Below, one piece after another: positions 4,787-6,558 of a DNA stretch of 6,558 nt. A program made the position numbers and the translations under genes. The notes below the pieces were generated by a model. The model was given only the letters and a program-made list of their open reading frames with translations, was not told where the DNA came from and ran no database searches. Positions within the stretch are counted from its first letter, which is position 1. Every line of letters starts with the position of its first letter. This stretch comes from Actinomycetes bacterium. Its GTDB lineage: Bacteria > Actinomycetota > Actinomycetes > S36-B12 > UBA5976. The DNA is taken from NCBI GenBank assembly GCA_021784375.1, contig JAJXSV010000116.1, positions 1-6,558 on the forward strand, read 5' to 3'.

Positions 4787-6481
4787 GTGATGTATCGGCG
4801 ACCGTGGCACAACGTCGCACGCTGGCTGCAGCGCGAGTGGGTGGGGCTCAGCGTGCCCGGTGTCATCGGGGCCGCCCTGTTCGGCAGCATGGCCTTCACA
4901 CCCTCCCTGCTGCCCCGGACCTGGGAGTTGCAGGGGATCGTGGCCGGCATCTCGGCCGGTATCGGTTACGCGCTCGGCGTGCTCCTGCGTTGGCTCATCC
5001 ACGGCTTCGTCGGTCGCGTCCCCTCGGCGCGAACCGCGGCGCGCATTCGGCGCGTGGTGGGCGTCGCGGCCTGCCTGCTGTTGATTGTGGCGATCCGGCA
5101 GGGTTGGCAATGGCAGGCCGACATCCGGCGCATCATGGGTTGGACGCCGCCCGGGCCCTGGGAATGGCTGTGGTTGACCCTGCTCGGGCTCGCTGTGATG
5201 CGCGTGATCATCGCGCTCGCGCGTGGGCTGCGGGCCCTCTACCTGCTCATCGACTCACACCTCCGTGAGCGCATGCCGCAGCGCATCGCGGCCCCCGTGG
5301 CCGCCCTGCTCGTGATGGCCCTCGTGGTGGGCGTGAACGACGGTCTGCTCTGGAGGGGAGCGGTCGACGGCGTCGACTGGGTCGCAGGCAACCTCAACAA
5401 CACGACCGCACCCGGGGTGTCGAGGTCGCTCTGGCCGGAGCGTTCGGGGAGTCCGGCGTCGTTCATCCCCTGGGACACGCTCGGGCTCGAGGGCCGCACC
5501 TTCATCGCCGGTGCGCCCACCACCAGCCAGCTCACCCGATTCTCCCGACGGCCGTCCAAGCGCCCGATCCGCATCTACGTGGGGATCAAGTCGGCGGGCA
5601 GCACGGAGGCGCGCGTGGACCTGGCCGTTCGAGACCTGCGGCGAGCCGGCGGCTTCAAGCGCGCGGTGCTCGTCGTCATCACCACGGCTGGCACCGGCTG
5701 GGTGGACCCGGCAGCCGCGCGCTCCCTCGAGTACATGTACAACGGCAACACCGCGATGGTCGCGCTCCAGTACTCGTACATCCCGAGCGTCATGTCGTAC
5801 CTCGTGGACAGGGAGCGCGCACTGGAGGCCGGCGCCGCGCTCTTCGACGCCGTGTACGACGCTTGGTCCGCGCTGCCCCGGAGCTCGCGGCCGAGGTTGC
5901 TCGTCACCGGCACCAGCCTGGGGGCATTCGGTGCCGAAGGCGCCTTCAGCGGCCTGGCCGACATGCGGAACCGCACCGACGGCGTGCTGCTCGTGGGGCC
6001 GCCGGCGACCAGCCGCATCCATGCGGCCCTGGTGGCCGACCGAGACCCCGGTTCCCTGGAGCGCCTCCCCGTGTACCAGGGCGGAAGGGTCGTGCGCTTC
6101 GGGCAACGCACATCCGACTGGGCTCGCTCTCCCTCACCGTGGACCTCACCGCGCGTGCTCTACGTGCAGAACGACTCGGACCCCATCGTGGTGTGGCGGC
6201 CCAGCCTCGCGTTCACCCGGCCGGATTGGCTGCACGAGCCGCCACCCGCTGACGTCCTGCCGCAGATGCGCTGGTTCCCCATCGTCACCTTCTGGCAGAT
6301 CACCGCCGACCTGCTCTTCTCCCGCGATGTGACCTCCGGGCATGGCCACAACTATGAGAACACCTTCCCCAGCGCGTGGGAGGCCATCGCGGCGCCCACG
6401 GGGTGGAAGCATGCGGACAGCCTGCGGCTCAGCCGGCTGCTCGCAGGACGCCCGACGGGCAAGGCGAACGGAGGACGTTGA
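4787..6481 (+). CDS. Membrane-anchored alpha/beta hydrolase (Abhydrolase_9 / DUF2319 family)
   Basis: This 564-residue protein has a membrane N-terminal half and a hydrolase C-terminal half, the layout of the Abhydrolase_9_N plus Abhydrolase_9 families; the M. tuberculosis protein Rv1069c is a relative as far as I recall. Hydrophobic segments are at about 23-42, 47-70, 90-103, 126-148 and 167-183. The catalytic domain spans about 225-545. The nucleophile elbow is GTSLG (375-379, serine 377). The acid is probably D463 or D465 in QNDSDPIVVW, and the histidine H519 or H521 in SGHGHNYEN. It is therefore likely an esterase or lipase-like enzyme at the membrane; the substrate is not established, and the side of the membrane is not determined here. 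The start is either GTG 4787 (leaderless, with TAGGGT six bases upstream) or the next codon, ATG 4790; the products differ by one residue. The downstream gene begins one base after its stop, implying an operon. Confidence 0.9.
   Translation: MMYRRPWHNVARWLQREWVGLSVPGVIGAALFGSMAFTPSLLPRTWELQGIVAGISAGIGYALGVLLRWLIHGFVGRVPSARTAARIRRVVGVAACLLLIVAIRQGWQWQADIRRIMGWTPPGPWEWLWLTLLGLAVMRVIIALARGLRALYLLIDSHLRERMPQRIAAPVAALLVMALVVGVNDGLLWRGAVDGVDWVAGNLNNTTAPGVSRSLWPERSGSPASFIPWDTLGLEGRTFIAGAPTTSQLTRFSRRPSKRPIRIYVGIKSAGSTEARVDLAVRDLRRAGGFKRAVLVVITTAGTGWVDPAAARSLEYMYNGNTAMVALQYSYIPSVMSYLVDRERALEAGAALFDAVYDAWSALPRSSRPRLLVTGTSLGAFGAEGAFSGLADMRNRTDGVLLVGPPATSRIHAALVADRDPGSLERLPVYQGGRVVRFGQRTSDWARSPSPWTSPRVLYVQNDSDPIVVWRPSLAFTRPDWLHEPPPADVLPQMRWFPIVTFWQITADLLFSRDVTSGHGHNYENTFPSAWEAIAAPTGWKHADSLRLSRLLAGRPTGKANGGR
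6470..6475 (+). promoter_or_regulatory. Strong Shine-Dalgarno site for the downstream partial gene
   Basis: GGAGGA, inside the last codons of the hydrolase gene, lies seven bases before the ATG at 6483. It is the best ribosome binding site in the window and the main support for the truncated gene that follows. Confidence 0.8.
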
Positions 6482-6482
6482 C

Positions 6483-6558
6483 ATGACGCCTCCCGGCAGC
6501 GCCTTCGCCCTCGGCCCCCAGTCCTTGGACAAGGCCGATCGCGCGCTCATCGATGGCG
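6483..6558 (+). CDS. Unidentified protein, N-terminal fragment (cut by window edge)
   Basis: An open frame starts at ATG 6483, one base after the hydrolase stop (TGA-C-ATG), and runs to the window edge. The 25 complete codons begin MTPPGSAFALGPQSLDKADR and then read ALIDG. There is no recognisable motif, signal peptide or membrane segment in this fragment, and I do not recognise the family. Reality as a gene rests on the excellent GGAGGA site seven bases upstream and the tight spacing to the hydrolase gene, which suggest co-expression and possibly shared function. Confidence 0.7.
   Translation, partial: MTPPGSAFALGPQSLDKADRALIDG

Noticed and set aside
3946..4950. 334-aa minus-strand frame opposite the CPBP gene
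   Set aside because: It is a composition-driven shadow with a low-complexity, arginine- and histidine-rich sequence, lying opposite a gene with three intact CPBP motifs.
5255..6106. 283-aa and 178-aa minus-strand frames opposite the hydrolase
   Set aside because: Both are antisense to the catalytic domain including the GTSLG elbow, and show no motif, ribosome site or operon context.
1..6558. CRISPR arrays, insertion sequences, tRNA or rRNA genes, riboswitches
   Set aside because: I found no regularly spaced repeats, transposase frames, terminal inverted repeats or cloverleaf-like segments by reading both strands; no intergenic region is longer than about 160 bases.

Overview
The window looks like a stretch of chromosome from a GC-rich actinobacterium. 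The evidence is strongly GC-biased codon usage, frequent GTG starts, 4-nt GTGA stop/start overlaps, two starts preceded by a TANNNT hexamer at leaderless spacing, and an Abhydrolase_9 membrane protein of the kind common in mycobacteria and relatives. The species cannot be named from this sequence. I see no mobile element, CRISPR array, tRNA or rRNA.

Layout, left to right. (1) 1-600, minus strand: the first 200 residues of a NitT/TauT-type ABC transporter ATPase, cut by the window edge. (2) 601-757: a divergent intergenic region, relatively AT-richer, with a 14-nt near-palindrome and a -10-like hexamer. (3) 758-3072, plus strand: a translationally coupled two-component system of the CitA/DcuS (kinase) and CitB/DcuR (regulator) type. 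Its sensor domain carries an RYSH and RAK residue pattern that I associate with citrate-binding CitA. (4) 3063-3193: hairpins around the regulator stop, then a 20-nt imperfect palindrome just before the next gene. (5) 3194-4728: an arsenite S-adenosylmethionine methyltransferase (ArsM) overlapping by 4 nt with a CPBP-family intramembrane protease. (6) 4787-6481: a membrane-anchored alpha/beta hydrolase of the Abhydrolase_9 family. (7) 6483-6558: the start of a further gene one base downstream, with a strong Shine-Dalgarno sequence.

How the genes may work together. The kinase and regulator form one signalling pair, and the divergent ABC transporter is the obvious candidate target; that link is inferred from position only. 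ArsM would methylate As(III), and its gene is tightly coupled to a membrane protease gene of unknown role. No ArsR, arsenite efflux pump or arsenate reductase gene is present, so arsM here is outside a classical ars operon. The hydrolase appears to start its own transcription unit, continuing past the window's right edge.

The individual families are all known. What deserves attention is the combinations: a CitA-like sensor beside a NitT/TauT-type ABC ATPase, and ArsM fused into an operon with a CPBP protease behind an operator-like palindrome. I did not find strong evidence for a wholly new system.
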